Assembly (NCBI GenBank): GCA_018806985.1
Contig: JADANN010000401.1
Location: 682,001 to 746,000 of the forward strand
Source: Angiostrongylus vasorum
Lineage: Eukaryota; Nematoda; Chromadorea; Rhabditida; Metastrongylidae
Reading direction: 5' to 3'
DNA length: 64,000 nt
A program made the position numbers and the translations under genes. The notes beneath the pieces are model-generated. The model was not told the DNA's origin and searched no databases. It worked only from the letters and a program-made list of their open reading frames with translations. Shown here piece by piece: positions 13,225 to 24,367 of this stretch. Numbering within the stretch: position 1 is the stretch's first letter; every line of letters begins with the position of its first letter.

Positions 13225-13516
13225 TCTAAGGGATAAGGATAAAAAAGCTCTCGGCGTTGATCAATCCATGAGAGATGCGCCATCCATTCGACTTCACGAA
13301 ACATCGTCTGGAGGTGATTGGATGCATATCTGGCCTTTACAATGACTCGTAGTGACCTACCGACGTATTGAGCAAGTGCTGCTATCCTCTCAGACAGGTC
13401 TGGCACCGATTTGCCGACTCCGGAGAAATGGAAGGCTTGGTGGGCCATGGGCGCGGGGATCGATTTCATGTGTGTTACAGGGCGTCTCCGACCACTTTGC
13501 CACACGGGCCCTTTAA
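13225..13516 (-). repeat. tRNA-derived SINE, family A (full copy)
   Basis: On the minus strand it starts near 13516 with a tRNA-like head: GTGTGGCAAAGTGGTCGGAG (A box) and GATCGATCCCC (B box). A central block, CATTTCTCCGGAGTCGGCAA, follows, then a body ending CTCTCATGGATTGATCAACG and an AGCTTTTTTATCCTTATC tail. The length is about 290 bp. Eleven copies occur in the window. Confidence 0.85.
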
Positions 13517-14284
13517 GGGATAGTAGCTGTCAACTGTGAGATTAAGAAACCTATTTCGTGGTTTATAGAAAATTTTAAAGAGACTGTGTTAACTTTGTAA
13601 GTCTAGTTTTGCATGTTGAGCATTATGACGATCTGTCAAAACCCCTAGAAATGAGCTTGTGAACGGAAGCCTTGCCTTTAAAAAATTGCCCACAAAATCA
13701 TATACATGTCATGTATTCTATACAACTCTATGCAGTTCTCTATCTGGACCACCTAATAGCAGAACTCTTGCCTAAGGTCTGCTTCCGACCTGTCTTGGTT
13801 TACGAGATTTGATCTAAGCAGTGTCAGGGATTCACGAATCAGTCATTCCGTTGTATCTCCCTAAAGTGCGGATATCAAGTATCCTATTCATCATTAACAC
13901 TATTCTGCAATACTCTATCGATGCAACAGTAGTTAAGAAACGAGACCGAAGTCATATATTTGTAACTGTGCAGTACAACTGCAAGAAATTCACCAACTGT
14001 GCGGTAGAATACTACACTCCTCATCAGTAACGGTTTCTGTGGTACATAAAGCAAAATCGCCACGCGCCTCAAATAAATAAAAAGAAAAAAAATCGCATTA
14101 AGAACGGTTTTTCAAATCTTAGTGCGCCAAAATAGCTTTAGCTGGACCATGACTGGAGCAATACCTATATTATGAAAGTTATTAACATGGCACAAATGAA
14201 TCAACTTTAAAAGAAGATAATGTGTAATGAAGGGGTAGGTGTCACTTACTGTCAAAAAGCTGAATTAGAACGATCGAAGCATAG

Positions 14285-14576
14285 AGCATTAAGGACAAAG
14301 GTTTCGGCGCTGTTCAATCACAAAGCGATGCGCCATGCACATGACTTCATCAAGCACAAGAGAGGTGATTAAATGCATATTTGGTCTACACAACGACTTG
14401 CGGTTTCCTACTGGTGTACCGAGTCAGTGCTGTTATCCTCCCAGACTGGTCTGGTATAAAGTTCCCTGACCTCGGAGAAATGGAAAGATTTGTGAGCCCA
14501 CAGCGCTAGATCTAACAACTAACAAAGAAGTATTGACGGCAGGGCATCTCCAACCCCTGCGCCAAACGCACCCATT
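14285..14576 (-). repeat. SINE family A
   Basis: Same order as the 13.2 kb copy, more diverged: tail side GCGATGCGCCATGCAC at the left, core CTCGGAGAAATGGAAAG, head CCCCTGCGCCAAACGCACCC at the right. Confidence 0.75.
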
Positions 14577-15381
14577 GATCGTAATATATGGGAACCAAGT
14601 CAGCGAAATTCTACCAAGCTGTGAACATTTGTTAGAAATGAATGCAGTGGCTAGATTAAAACAGACTTTCTCGTCAAACTCTTCCTCCGTTATACAGCCA
14701 TCATATATCCAGTTCACCGGTTGGAAGAGAGCATAGCGAACCTGAAAATACCGGCTTTGGAATGGGGACTATATTGCCAGGCCAGTGCTAACCTAGTGTG
14801 TCGACTTACGAGTCATACGGGACAAATACTTACCGTTATATAGAAAAAACACTGCAAGTTATCCATATGACTACTTAATTTTAATGCCAAGATTTTCTTT
14901 TCTTTGAAAGTATTTCCAATCACCTATCAGTGGATTACTGCCTCATTGTAGCTTAACATGATATCTGGTTATCGATATCACATCTAAAGCAGTGATTCCT
15001 TTGATAGCATGACCATGCCTGCTGATGAGTTTGATGTTTTCATCCGGAATCCACACTAGTAAACTTACGCCACTTCAAACCCAGGCTAGTTCCAATCAGT
15101 GCCCTTTTCTCAAAGAAAAAAACTAACAATCAACAACATGATACCACAAAACGCGGTATTTTTTCCGGCCCGAGCGAGCGGATGTTACAAAAAAAGCTCT
15201 TGTGAGTGGAGGGACAAATAAATATTGTTATATTATCAAAATGGGTCCCTTGATACTTAATCGGATTGCTGATGATATGAATAACAACGTGGGGACCATG
15301 TAACGTGGATAAGTGATGAATTTCGATTATAGAAAAGGTGCGCAAGCAAGATAACGTCATGAATTCAACTGACAGAAATGA

Positions 15382-15522
15382 TCAAACCGTTTGTGGTGGA
15401 TGTGGCGGAACTAGATCTCTTGGAATTGGAGTGAGCTTTCGTTCGCAGACGACTTTATGAACAACAGATGGCACCGGCACAGTCAACTCTTCCGCTGATA
15501 CATTTCTTTGCGGCCGTTTGCA
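15382..15522 (-). CDS. Last exon of an unknown minus-strand gene (proline-rich C-terminus)
   Basis: A strong acceptor (CCTTTCTTTCAG) is followed by 46 codons and TGA. The peptide begins CKRPQRNVSAEEL and ends PRDLVPPHPPQTV, with protein-like composition and a proline-rich tail. Upstream on the same strand lie further candidate exons at 15752-15841 (DPEKLRYVYSAS, EPKKLPARLLET) and 15881-16003 (CLPVISIRRKIASEE), so this is probably the 3' end of that gene. The product is not recognised. Confidence 0.5.
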   Translation of the reverse strand, partial: CKRPQRNVSAEELTVPVPSVVHKVVCERKLTPIPRDLVPPHPPQTV

Positions 15523-15751
15523 CTGAAAGAAAGGCTGTTTTTAACGTTCATTTCTCCAAATTTTGTCAAAGAAAAAATCGGGCATTTCATGTTCAAACAT
15601 AGGAAATATCTATCATGAGGTTCACAACTGGCCAACAACATCTGCATCATCAATAATCCTGTTAATAATCCTGAGCTGTTTCAAGGCACACCAGTGTAGT
15701 GTCAATTCATCTCCATTGCCCTCTCAAACAGTTCATCGAAATTTTTTTTAC

Positions 15752-15841
15752 TGTTTCTAGTAAGCGAGCTGGTAGCTTTTTGGGCTCCATAGTAGAAGCT
15801 GAGTATACGTATCGTAGCTTTTCAGGATCGGAGCAAACGGG
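15752..15841 (-). CDS. Candidate exon, same unknown gene
   Basis: Thirty codons, phase 0 both sides, between an AAAATAAG acceptor and a GTAAAA donor. It contains PVCSDPEKLRYVYSASTMEP. The 39 bp gap to the upstream frame would be a short nematode-type intron. Confidence 0.4.
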
Positions 15842-15880
15842 CTTATTTTTTTTTGAATGCCAGCAGAGTTAGTATAGTAC

Positions 15881-16470
15881 GTATAGTTCCCGATATAATT
15901 CCTCACTTGTTTCTTCCGATGCAATCTTCCGACGAATCGATATAACCGGCAGGCATCCAATAATACACATCACACATACATTAATACGATTGCAGTTAGT
16001 TGCTTATTTCATGATCAATGGCCCGTCTTCCAGAGTAGCGCGTCCCTCATGGCATACTACATCCACTTTGTTACCACTTAGTCGCCAACGAAGATGGGTA
16101 GCATTTCATGCAGCCACAAAGATGTCCGCCCACCTTGTAGGTACCGTCACAGAATACGTTTGGATCGCGTAGTCTGGCATATTATTGCTTTTTCAAGCAA
16201 TCTCTCTACTTCATTGGTGGTTAAAAATAAAATCTCAAATCCACAAAACGAGGATTTTATTAAAATCTTCCATAAATGCCGACGTGTTCTTCATTCCAAC
16301 CGAGTGAAATCACGATCCATTGCAAAGCGGCGCCGATAAAGTTGTCTAATCCCGGTGAACCACTTCTGCCATGGATGTTATAACGAGCAGATGTGCTCTC
16401 GTGATGTAGTTGTGACAGCAGTGAAAGAAAAATTTTATAGATCCGTTTATATCTTGATTGACGAGCTCTC
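15881..16470 (-). pseudogene. Candidate upstream exons, frames interrupted
   Basis: Three protein-like pieces are read on the minus strand: about 16320-16450 (GSPGLDNFIGAALQWIVISL followed by GWNEEHVGIY), about 16007-16173 (SVTVPTRWADIFVAA, stop, then THLRWRLSGNKVDVVCHEGR) and 15881-16003 (VMCIIGCLPVISIRRKIASE, donor GTACTA). The first faintly resembles a periplasmic-binding-type receptor helix (..SLGW..VGIY). In-frame stops between the pieces suggest unplaced introns or decay. No function is assigned. Confidence 0.3.
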
Positions 16471-17164
16471 ATAGAATAGCGTCAACTTCGATGTCGTTGA
16501 AGAGTTTTCGTTGTATAAAATGGTTAAGACAAAGGATAGTGAGACCGAGTTTTATATACCTAGCTACGGCTTGAATGTAATCCATACACAAGAGTACCAG
16601 CCGGAATATTGATTGTCTGACTGGTTGATCATCAGCCAGAATTCCTCATATGTGCAATTGGGTATTTTTCGTGAAGAACTTGTGGTGAACCTCCAAAAAA
16701 GGGATATTGTTTCGAAAACCATTTTTGGATGCCTTTTTGGGAGTGGACCAATGCGAACTTCTCCACTGGTTTAGGAATATTCCACTTTGAAGATACACTG
16801 ACATGTAGCTTGTAAGAGCAAACAAGCAGTTTGGGGCTTCCAACTGGATAACAATTCCCCATGATATTGTCTAGCCTTGCATACTCCTTTTTTTAGATCA
16901 CAACTGGAAATTCTGAGAAAACAATGTCCAGTGGACTTCTCCAGTGACAATTATGGAGTTCAATGCGGACATTGGAATAAAAATCTTGGACTCAAATTCA
17001 GCATTCAAAAAACCCACAGTGAGGTATAGCGGTCGGGACTTCTTTTCGTTTGACAGGTGTTCTTGCGAAGCATTATGTTCCTGAAGGTCACGTTGCCAGC
17101 TCTTATAAATGGGTTCTTTCCTGTCTACGGTAGCTTTTTTTTTCATGTACGTAGTTATTCCTTC

Positions 17165-17335
17165 AGCGAGAACATCCTGTAGCTCAGATTTTGTGTTTGG
17201 CTAAGTGGATCGCATGTCAATTTGACCTTTTCAGGCTCTGAAGAAGGCGAAACCGCAGAAGCGTCAGCTATTGTATCCTAATAAATTCTATAATACCAAC
17301 CTCGTGTTTGCTCATTCAACAAAAACAGCGTATTC
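17165..17335 (+). repeat. PLE terminal sequence with hammerhead-like core
   Basis: GCATGTCAATTTGACC, then CAGGCTCTGAAGAAGGCGAA, AGAAGCGTCAGCTA and the ACCTCGTGTTTGCTCA end block shared with 42.8 and 43.7 kb. CTGAAGA is intact; the GAAAC box reads GAAGC. Confidence 0.65.
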
Positions 17336-17401
17336 CAATATTTTGTGCTTGCCGTCATGCCTACAGGTAAAAGTTGGCTTATGAGGACTTTAAATGTTCA
17401 C

Positions 17402-17488
17402 CTCTACATCACTTTCTTTGCCTATTTTCTCTGCAAATGGCTTGCATATTCCCTTTCGTTCCAGCGATGCTGACACAGTTTTAAGATC
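17402..17488 (-). CDS. Internal exon of an unknown gene
   Basis: Twenty-nine codons, phase 0 to 0, between a CCGTTTAG acceptor and a GAG/GTGAAC donor: DLKTVSASLERKGICKPFAE then KIGKESDVE. Joined in phase to the exon at 17578 it gives a charged helical segment (HDIDKVKE-DLKTVSASLE). The PLE terminus at 17165-17335 begins about 70 bases beyond the donor, so the next intron has been invaded. Not recognised. Confidence 0.45.
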
Positions 17489-17577
17489 CTAAACGGATTA
17501 CATAAAAACCAAACCTGGAAAAAAGTTTTCGCGCTAGGAATAAGAAAAACAATCGAAGGGTTTGCAAAAAAAACAAC

Positions 17578-17672
17578 CTCTTTAACTTTATCGATATCAT
17601 GCACAGCAACTGCCAACTCCTGACAGTCCATGTACGAAATGAAGCGCAACTTCGGTTTCGTCGGCTGTAAGA
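17578..17672 (-). CDS. Internal exon of an unknown gene (upstream of 17402)
   Basis: Acceptor GGATTTCAG, 31 complete codons (phase 1 in, 0 out), donor GAG/GTTGTT, which is weak. The peptide includes KLRFISYMDCQELAVAVHDI and DKVKE. A second open frame (TADETEVALHFVHGL) covers the first half, so either the frame or a small indel is uncertain. Confidence 0.38.
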
Positions 17673-18770
17673 CTGAAATCCTCGAACGATACTTGAATAT
17701 GATGTATGCTTAACATAGCGATCATAGTTTTTAAAAAAGAAATTTTGTTGGAAACTAAAAATTAATTAAAACACTATTGATCGGAGAAAGATCACTTTAG
17801 AAATAGCTGTCATACTGGATCTACAAAAGAAAAGTGTAAAACATGCTGCTATCGTTCCCATGCAGAAAAAGTTTTCATAAGGCATTCAACGAAAACGATC
17901 TTGGTTTTCGTCTTTGTACATTTTTTCTTGTGAAAAAATCCATCCTACAGTTAGCGAGTGATTCGGATTGTGATTCAGTTAGACTACAAGCAAATAATTC
18001 CATTGTTCTTTTTCTAATGAAATACTATGCCTGCGAAACGAAATCAATCACCTCCAAAGGAAACCGTAAACCAACAGAAACATAGAAGTCATCACTGTTA
18101 GAAAAGCATCACCTGCTCAGCTGACACAAGATATAGAACGAAGGAAAATTAGTATGAACAGACTTTAGAAAGTATTTATTTAAAATGGGCTTGCCGAAGA
18201 CTTTTATGTCGCTGACACTACTATGATGTTATATAAAAGTCGATTCCTGGAGACGCATTACTATTATGTCGTTTAAGTCTATTTTCTACGTCAACTTTGT
18301 TTCTCGTCGAAGAAGAACTGAGCATTCTTTAAATTACTATTTGTTCGTTGTGTTAAAATCTTTCATGCCTCACATCTCAAACGAGAACAGTTGAATTGCT
18401 TAGAATCTGTCCCAAAAGGATAACTGAAGACCAAAAATCAGAAATTATTGTCCATAACTTTTTCTTTTTAGGCGTTTCAAAACCAAATCATTTAAATTGA
18501 TTGACAAACCACTTGGAACAACTTTTCTGACCATTCCAATGATGTAGATCGCTTCAAATCGTGCTTCATCGGAACGAACGTCTAAAAGCTAAGATGAAAT
18601 TTAAAATACATCTATAAAGTTTGAACTCGTGTTACTCGTAACCACCGAAGACTAGCTTAGTTTCAATTGTGAATAATCGTAATGATACTGAGATTTTGCG
18701 AAATTCCGACTGATTGCTGATAGCACCTATAGGTCAATAAAACGGCTGAGAGAAAGTCGAAACGAAGGAT
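17673..18770. other. No firm gene; one weak minus-strand frame
   Basis: A minus-strand frame near 17870-18030 (RTMELFACSLTESQSES) could be an exon of the 17.4-17.7 kb gene, but its splice sites are poor. Confidence 0.3.
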
Positions 18771-18771
18771 G

Positions 18772-18890
18772 TCGCGTGGTGTCGTGGTGAACGCGTTAGC
18801 CCCCGGAATGGGTACTAGCGTGTTCGGTCGCTATCACAGACACCAGCGCACATATTACAATGCTATTAAAAAGAAAAGGCAGTAAATAAA
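18772..18890 (+). repeat. tRNA-related SINE, family B, with tail
   Basis: GTGGTGTCGTGGTGAACGCG plus TTAGCCCC (A-box region), TGTTCGGTCGC at the B-box position and a tail GGCAGTAAATAAAAAG. The tail motif recurs at 54.7 and 55.9 kb. Confidence 0.6.
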
Positions 18891-19497
18891 AAGCGAAGAC
18901 ATGGGGGAATAATGTTAAGATCTCCAGTTTAACTCCGTGTGTGCTCCTGACGCATATAAACTTTAAAAAATTATACGGTAGGTGTTTAAACTTAAAACAT
19001 CAAAGATCCATATGGTTCATGGCAATGAAGTGCCAGTGTAGCAAACACAATCACAAGTTCGATGGAAGGCGATTACGTCACTGCGGAATTTTATTACTTC
19101 ACATTGTATAAGACTGCATCCTTTTGGTCCGACTATGTAATAAAAAGAAGCCTGATAGAGTGCTAACGCTTAGCAGGATGATTTAGCCAACTTACAGCAC
19201 TTGAAGGCGAAGCTTAGATAGAATAACTAGACATGTGAGCCACATTTTCCGCCAGTTTTCGACAGAGAAATTGAAAATCGTAGAAACGTGAAGAGTACTT
19301 TTTAGCTAGAATTGTTGCGACAAAGCCTTATACAACTCTTAACTGCCAATATTTCAGTAATCATAGATTGTTCTTGGAGTACTTTAGATTGGCTATGGGC
19401 AGTACCTCCCAGTTCGTCGTCAGCTGTTATTTTGATGTGTCCATGTTGCATTTTGAACAGGTGTATTGAAAAGACTGAAAAGAAAAACAAAACATAC

Positions 19498-19623
19498 TTT
19501 TTTTATGTTGCTGATGTCAGACGTTTCTGGATGATGGAGAGCTAATTGTGCAAGAGCTGCTGTTGCCTCAGTATCCGGCAGCACTTCCAACTTTGCCCAT
19601 TGCTTTAGACGATCTTCGAGTGG
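19498..19623 (-). CDS. Exon of an unknown gene
   Basis: Forty-two codons in phase 0 from a GCTTAG acceptor to a GTATGT donor: PLEDRLKQWAKLEVLPDTEA, then TAALAQLALHHPETSD. Composition and helix pattern are clearly protein-like. A TTTTCTTTTCAG acceptor lies only 23 bases after the donor. That is too short for a normal intron, so the true next exon is unclear (SFQYTCSKCNMD would follow if it were used). Not recognised. Confidence 0.5.
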
Positions 19624-19884
19624 CTAAGCGATAGTAATATGCACAGTTCAGACAAGAGCTTTCATTCATTACATTCCAAAAAGTAGCTTGAAGTAGTATG
19701 AAGATACGAAAATTCTCGAGAGACGTTTCTTTAACTTTTTGTAGCAAGCAGTAATTTAATATCATTTTCTACCCTAGGCAGTATTGAAAGCACCGCAAGA
19801 ACTATGGAAACTCGCAGTTAACCTTTGTAAAAGTATACGTATGAAAAAGTAAGTAAAAATACTTCTATTCAGGAACAAAAAGAT

Positions 19885-20015
19885 TTAATATTCTAGACCT
19901 TTCTTTTGCGTAGCGATTCTTCTCCACCGATTCATTTCAACCATTGGATCACAACAATGCTTTTTGAAAGGCTTAGAGACAGAGGTCGTTGCTGGACGGT
20001 TGACATCACAAAGAA
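19885..20015 (-). CDS. Candidate exon, possibly terminal
   Basis: After a TTTATTAG acceptor, 43 codons (phase 1) end in TAA: LCDVNRPATTSVSKPFKKHC, then PMVEMNRWRRIATQKKG. A second open frame in phase 0 exists, so the frame is not certain. It may belong to the same gene as 19498-19623 and 20204-20313, but phases do not link cleanly. Confidence 0.33.
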
Positions 20016-20094
20016 CTAATAAATCAGACCAGTGACGACGGACGGAGCTATCTACGCAGCCAGAGGGCCTTCACAAAAATTTGTTTTTCCGGTT

Positions 20095-20105
20095 ATTATT
20101 ATTAA

Positions 20106-20142
<37 letters not shown>

Positions 20143-20158
20143 TATTATTATTATTATC
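20095..20158. repeat. (ATT)n microsatellite
   Basis: Near-perfect TTA/ATT array interrupted by one ACC, about 60 bases. Confidence 0.9.
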
Positions 20159-20203
20159 GCCATATAGTAGATAGAGTTTCAAATAAGAAAAAATTATTGC
20201 TAC

Positions 20204-20313
20204 ATATTGCTCCTGAATATTGGTAGTGCTCTGCGTACTATCCTCCACAGACGTTGAACGAAGACTCGGAAGATGAACATCGATTGGCAGAGCTGGAAAC
20301 GGGTCCACAACAA
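20204..20313 (-). CDS. Candidate exon of an unknown gene
   Basis: GTCTTTGCAG acceptor, 36 codons, TAT/GTAGCA donor. The peptide VVDPFPALPIDVHLPSLRST then SVEDSTQSTTNIQEQY looks like a Ser/Thr-rich linker. Confidence 0.38.
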
Positions 20314-20524
20314 CTGCAAAGACCATCTACAATTAACAACCTTCTTTTCTCTATAATTCGTCCATAATTTAAAATTTCAGCCCTATGTCCTACAAATATA
20401 AACTGCATGTGAAGAAGCGAAATTACTGTTCATTTCCAAGTATTGAAATCTTAGCCTGTTACCTAATTCAGTAGTCGTTTCAGTCTCACAGGATATAAAA
20501 AGGGAAGCAATAGAAACCAGAAAC

Positions 20525-20640
20525 TTGAAACATGTATATACATATACACACATATGTATGTATATACATATATATGTACATGTATATACACATATATGTA
20601 TGTACACATACATGTATATACATATATATGTATATTTCGT
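20525..20640. repeat. TATACATA/TATGTA simple repeat
   Basis: About 115 bases of alternating purine-pyrimidine TATACATATATATGTA-type sequence, rich in small palindromes. It abuts repeat D at 20640. Confidence 0.9.
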
Positions 20641-21010
20641 ACTTGAACGGTCCGTCCTCACTGGTTGTGCGGGCCCCACCATAATCACTTTTCGGAGATT
20701 TGCTGGTTAAGCCACTGTAGTTTCCTGGAATCCCGAGGTCAGCTTGGCCAAAATCTGCCCCAGGTCTTCCACCAGTCGCTGCCCTTGTGGATCAGCGGGA
20801 GATTTACCACCATGCGACTTTGATACCAGGACGGTGGTGGATCCTGGTGTTGGTTTACTTCTAGCTAGGCTTCCCGATGGAAACGCTGGACTTCTTCTCA
20901 GCTTGGGAGACCCCTGCCAGAGAGATGAATCCCCCCGCTGTACATCGCAGTCCGACATCACCAGGAACACCTCCAGCCACGATGATCCGGTAAAGCGTTG
21001 GAAGGATATA
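20640..21010 (-). repeat. Repeat D (full copy 1)
   Basis: About 370 bp, highly similar to 50441-50823 and 63632-63986. Plus-strand landmarks are CGTCCTCACTGGTTGTGCGG, ATCCCGAGGTCAGC, ACCAGGACGGTGGTGGATCC and CTCAGCTTGGGAGACCC. A minus-strand frame (PKLRRSPAFPSGSLARSKPT) stays open in copies 1 and 4. Confidence 0.85.
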
Positions 21011-21657
21011 TACATATATATAGTCGAAACGGCGAAATTGTCACCTAATGCTCTTTTTTCAAAATTCTTCTTCCTTTCTGTGTTCTTTTTTCCTTTCCAT
21101 TAGAGCCACTGCAAATTTTGCAGAATCTTAAGATGAACGCTTTTATAATTGTTTTTCTTTCCTGAATTCGTTAATAGATATTTACCATCTGAAAAAGAGC
21201 GATGCAACCGCTCACTGAAAATTCTTTGCAATGAGCTAGTTTATTTCCAGACATTTCCCATAAAGTATTTCCTCAGCCGATTTCATGAAAGAGTACCACA
21301 TTAACCAAGCTAACATGCACAAAAAATAGAGAAATGTGGTGAATCAAATGTGGTAATGGTGCCGGTAAGTAGCGCAATGCTTAGAGGTGCCCTGCAATAC
21401 ACACGTTGTCGTTGGTTAGATCGCGCTCCCTAAGCATCCAAATCTACCAGGGTCCACAAGTTAGTATCAGACTTGTCTACGGTAAAAAACACTGACTTGA
21501 TAAAACATGAAGCCACCGGGAATTATTGCTTAGGCCGAATACGCATCCAACCATCCCTACGACATTTAAAGGACTCGAATGAATTGCGCATCTATTAAGA
21601 GTTGATCCATAAGACAAATGTTTAACCCTCTTATTCTAATAATGAGTAGTATTACAT

Positions 21658-21952
21658 AGATAAGGATAACAGGGTAAAGCGTTCGCGTTCTCTGAGGAAT
21701 GGCTATGCATTCGACTTCATCAAGAATCGTTAGATATCATGCGACTGAATGCATATTTGACCTTAAAAAGAATTGTGGTCGCCTACGAATCTACCGATTC
21801 AGCGCTGCTATCCTCCCGGATAAATCTTGTGCTAACTCTCCCATTCCGGAGGTTCGGAAGGCTTGGTGAGCTTGGGGGAATGGGATCGAACCCTAGGGAC
21901 TACGCGTGTATTGCAAGGCACCTCTAATCGTTGCGTTAAACGCGCGCTCAAG
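21658..21952 (-). repeat. SINE family A
   Basis: Tail side GGATAACAGGGTAAAGCG, core CCATTCCGGAGGTTCGGAAG, head TTGCAAGGCACCTCTAATCG and GCGTTAAACGCGCGC. Confidence 0.8.
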
Positions 21953-21989
21953 GCTAAAAGAAACGCTCTCAGCGAATGAAATAAAATCG

Positions 21990-22085
21990 CACCGTCAGTG
22001 TATTCGTAAGTTCCGGTCGACGTTTTCCTCATTGAGACTCGAGATGACTTCCGTTCCGGTGGAGGGCATAATGCCGACAAGATCA
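21990..22085 (-). CDS. Possible further exon of the 22-24.5 kb gene
   Basis: After a GTGTGTTAG acceptor, a frame in the phase left by the 22227 exon reads LILSALCPPPERKSSRVSMR then KTSTGTYEYTD. An alternative frame (DLVGIMPSTGTEVISSLNEE) is also open. Its 3' limit is unclear because SINE-A starts close by. Confidence 0.27.
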
Positions 22086-22226
22086 CTAACACACGAGTAA
22101 TATTAGAGACAGCTGATATAATTCAGAAGTAAAGAACAGCTGCGCTGAATCATAAGCGTTCTTCCTTTCTTGTTCTAACTTAACATAGGTGATTCACTAG
22201 TTCTCGAAACGGTGCTGCTGACTTAC

Positions 22227-22285
22227 ATTGCTTCTGGTCGTCGCCATTCATTTCACTCCTTCCAGTAATTTCCATGACAGAACCC
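22227..22285 (-). CDS. Short exon, in phase with 22695-22876
   Basis: ATGATTTTAG acceptor, 59 bases, perfect GTAAGT donor. Phase 2 in matches the CG left by the upstream exon. The peptide is GSVMEITGRSEMNGDDQKQ. The matching phase and strong splice sites support a real exon. Confidence 0.5.
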
Positions 22286-22694
22286 CTAAAATCATAACGT
22301 TAAATTCAAAGTGTTTCAAAGGATTAGACCGTTCGTAATTAAGGCAGTATCACGTCCGATAGAAAGATTAGATGTGTATAGAGAGAAAAAATGCTGGGAT
22401 GTATTTGTCATAATAGCCAAATTTCTCAAAAAACTGCTTCTCCACTATTTTTGTAGTCCTGGATTAAAATTTAGTAGTGGAAGCATTTGCAGAAGTTTAT
22501 GAATAGGACCTTCTAAAAGAATTCGGAAACGAATTTCTAAGGCAAACGTACTTACGTTAATGGACAGGAGTGTAGCAGTTTATTTGGGATCCAAAGAGAT
22601 AATCATTACTTTTTTGGCTCTGTCATAACTATTTGAATAAAAGTATGTTAAATAGATCAGCCTACTGTCTAATTGTTCAATCCTGAACACATAC

Positions 22695-22876
22695 CGAAAC
22701 TGGACCAATACAGGATTAGCACGACATGTACACAAGGATAATACCAGAATCTGTGAAACGGATAGGCCAGAATTATCCCTCTGCCCCCATTGTTCAGTGC
22801 TTAGTCGTAGCTGGGAGTTCTCTTCTACACTGAACTGCGTTGTGTACCGCGGGGTCATGGGATCACGAATCGTCAC
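22695..22876 (-). CDS. Exon of an unknown gene, weakly cadherin-like
   Basis: Sixty codons (phase 0 in, 2 out) between a TCAATATAG acceptor and a CG/GTATGT donor. The peptide runs VTIRDPMTPRYTTQFSVEEN ... LSTEQWGQRDNSGLSVSQ ... LVLSLCTC. The ending, D-N-x-G-L-S then hydrophobic-L-C-x-C, resembles the membrane-proximal end of classical cadherin ectodomains. That is a resemblance only; no calcium motif (DxND) is visible. The exon at 23498-23639 ends in phase 0 and could join it directly. Confidence 0.5.
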
Positions 22877-23497
22877 CTATATTGAGAATAAAGTCGATAT
22901 CTTCATTTGGAAGTGGAGTGAAAAGGAAGGCTACACCACATCAGAACACGGTGGGCCGCCAGCTGGTAAAAACAGTGGAAATTCACGTCTCCACATTAAA
23001 AGTGTGAAGCGCTTCGTTCCTTTCGTGCTAGTTGAGCCACTTGGCAGCTCTGAGCTGGAATAGGTACGAAGGGAGACTTCACCGGTGTGTGTGCGATCTA
23101 CTAGACGATTTTTTGGGATTAATGATGACATAGATGATAGAGGTGGCTTTGAATTGCCGGGAACACACAGCGGCATTTTATGGGTCTGTTTCCCAGGCCC
23201 TTGAAGAAGTTGCGGCAGTCAATGTTTGTTATGAGAGCATAAGATAGCAAGCAAACAATTTGAATAACTAGTGGTGTGGCTTCTCTGAAACGGCAGAATA
23301 CTGCACGCAGACTATAGCGGACCTCTGTAAAAAATGACATGACTATGATTAGTGATGTTTGGATGATCCTGTTCAGAATTTTTTCCACTTCTAACAATGC
23401 ACTCTTCAGCGATACGTTCTAACTAAATGATACGTTCTTTTATAGAAGAGCGTAGCTCAACAAGTGGACTTATTTGAAAAGAAAAACATGTTCTTAC

Positions 23498-23639
23498 TAA
23501 TTTTTGCCATAGGAGCCGGAATGTCATTACATCGTACTTGATCGGTCTATCCAACAGAAGAAGAAATTGCTTTTGGCCAGGAAAAATGTCGGACGCAAGA
23601 TGGCAAATCTCCCTTCGATCCACAATGGCCGGCAGCCGA
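23498..23639 (-). CDS. Exon of the same unknown gene
   Basis: GACTACAG acceptor, T plus 47 codons, canonical TTA/GTAAGA donor (phase 2 in, 0 out). The peptide is RLPAIVDRREICHLASDIFP, GQKQFLLLLDRPIKYDVMTF, RLLWQKL. It has strong protein-like composition. The product is not recognised on its own. Confidence 0.55.
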
Positions 23640-23921
23640 CTGTAGTCAAGATTTAGGTACGTTGCAGCATGCCTCTCTCCAGATTCTACGGAAAACCAGA
23701 CTCAACTATTATAAAGTGAGTAAGAAGATCGTCAGTTTGCTCAATTCCAAATACAAACCCTACCAACTTCATGGGTAAGCGCTAAAGCCACGTAATGTGT
23801 TAAAATGGACCATCCTAGGTTTTCAAGAAAAGAAAATATTACACGACTAGCAAATTACCAGTGAAGAGAAATATATTCTATTGTGGCAGTATTCAGCATA
23901 TCAATTAAGACAGAAGTTTAC

Positions 23922-24065
23922 AGTCTCAAGTTACAGCCGAATCCAAATTCGAATCCGACCACCTCTATGGTGGCAAGACAATGAAACGCAACAGAAGTGC
24001 TGGATCTCACATGACAATACGATGTTACACCTAGGAATCTAGACAGTACGTTGTTCAAGAATTCA
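23922..24065 (-). CDS. Two small candidate exons (23922-23999, 24031-24065)
   Basis: 24031-24065 (EFLNNVLSRFL, CAG acceptor, GTGTAA donor) fits in phase after the 24368 exon. 23922-23999 (SVAFHCLATIEVVGFEFGFG, CCAG acceptor, GTAAAC donor) fits in phase before the 23498 exon. The two do not join each other in phase, so one boundary is wrong. Confidence 0.3.
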
Positions 24066-24367
24066 CTGATATTTGGTGTCATAAGTGTTATTAGCATTTG
24101 AAATGCGACATAACAGAGGAAGTAGATGAGGAATTTCCCGCTACTGTAACTTCACACTGCGCTGTATCACGACAGACACATGTTAGATGTCAAACAGTCA
24201 TGTTTTCAAGGCTTTTTCGAATGTACAGTATACAGATTTCTTAGAGTTATACAAGTATACGTTCAATTCTGCGATCTGATTTATTTACACAGCATTTATG
24301 ATTTTTGGGGAAAAAAAGTTCCCGCTACAGCAAGATTACCCCCATGGGTAACACTCATCCCCCATAC

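Noticed and set aside
13167..13505. 112-codon minus-strand frame
   Set aside because: It is a translation of SINE family A; other copies are full of stops.
20707..21103. Frames of 102 (minus) and 119 (plus) codons
   Set aside because: They lie in repeat D. The minus frame is recorded there as a possible element frame; the plus frame is its shadow.
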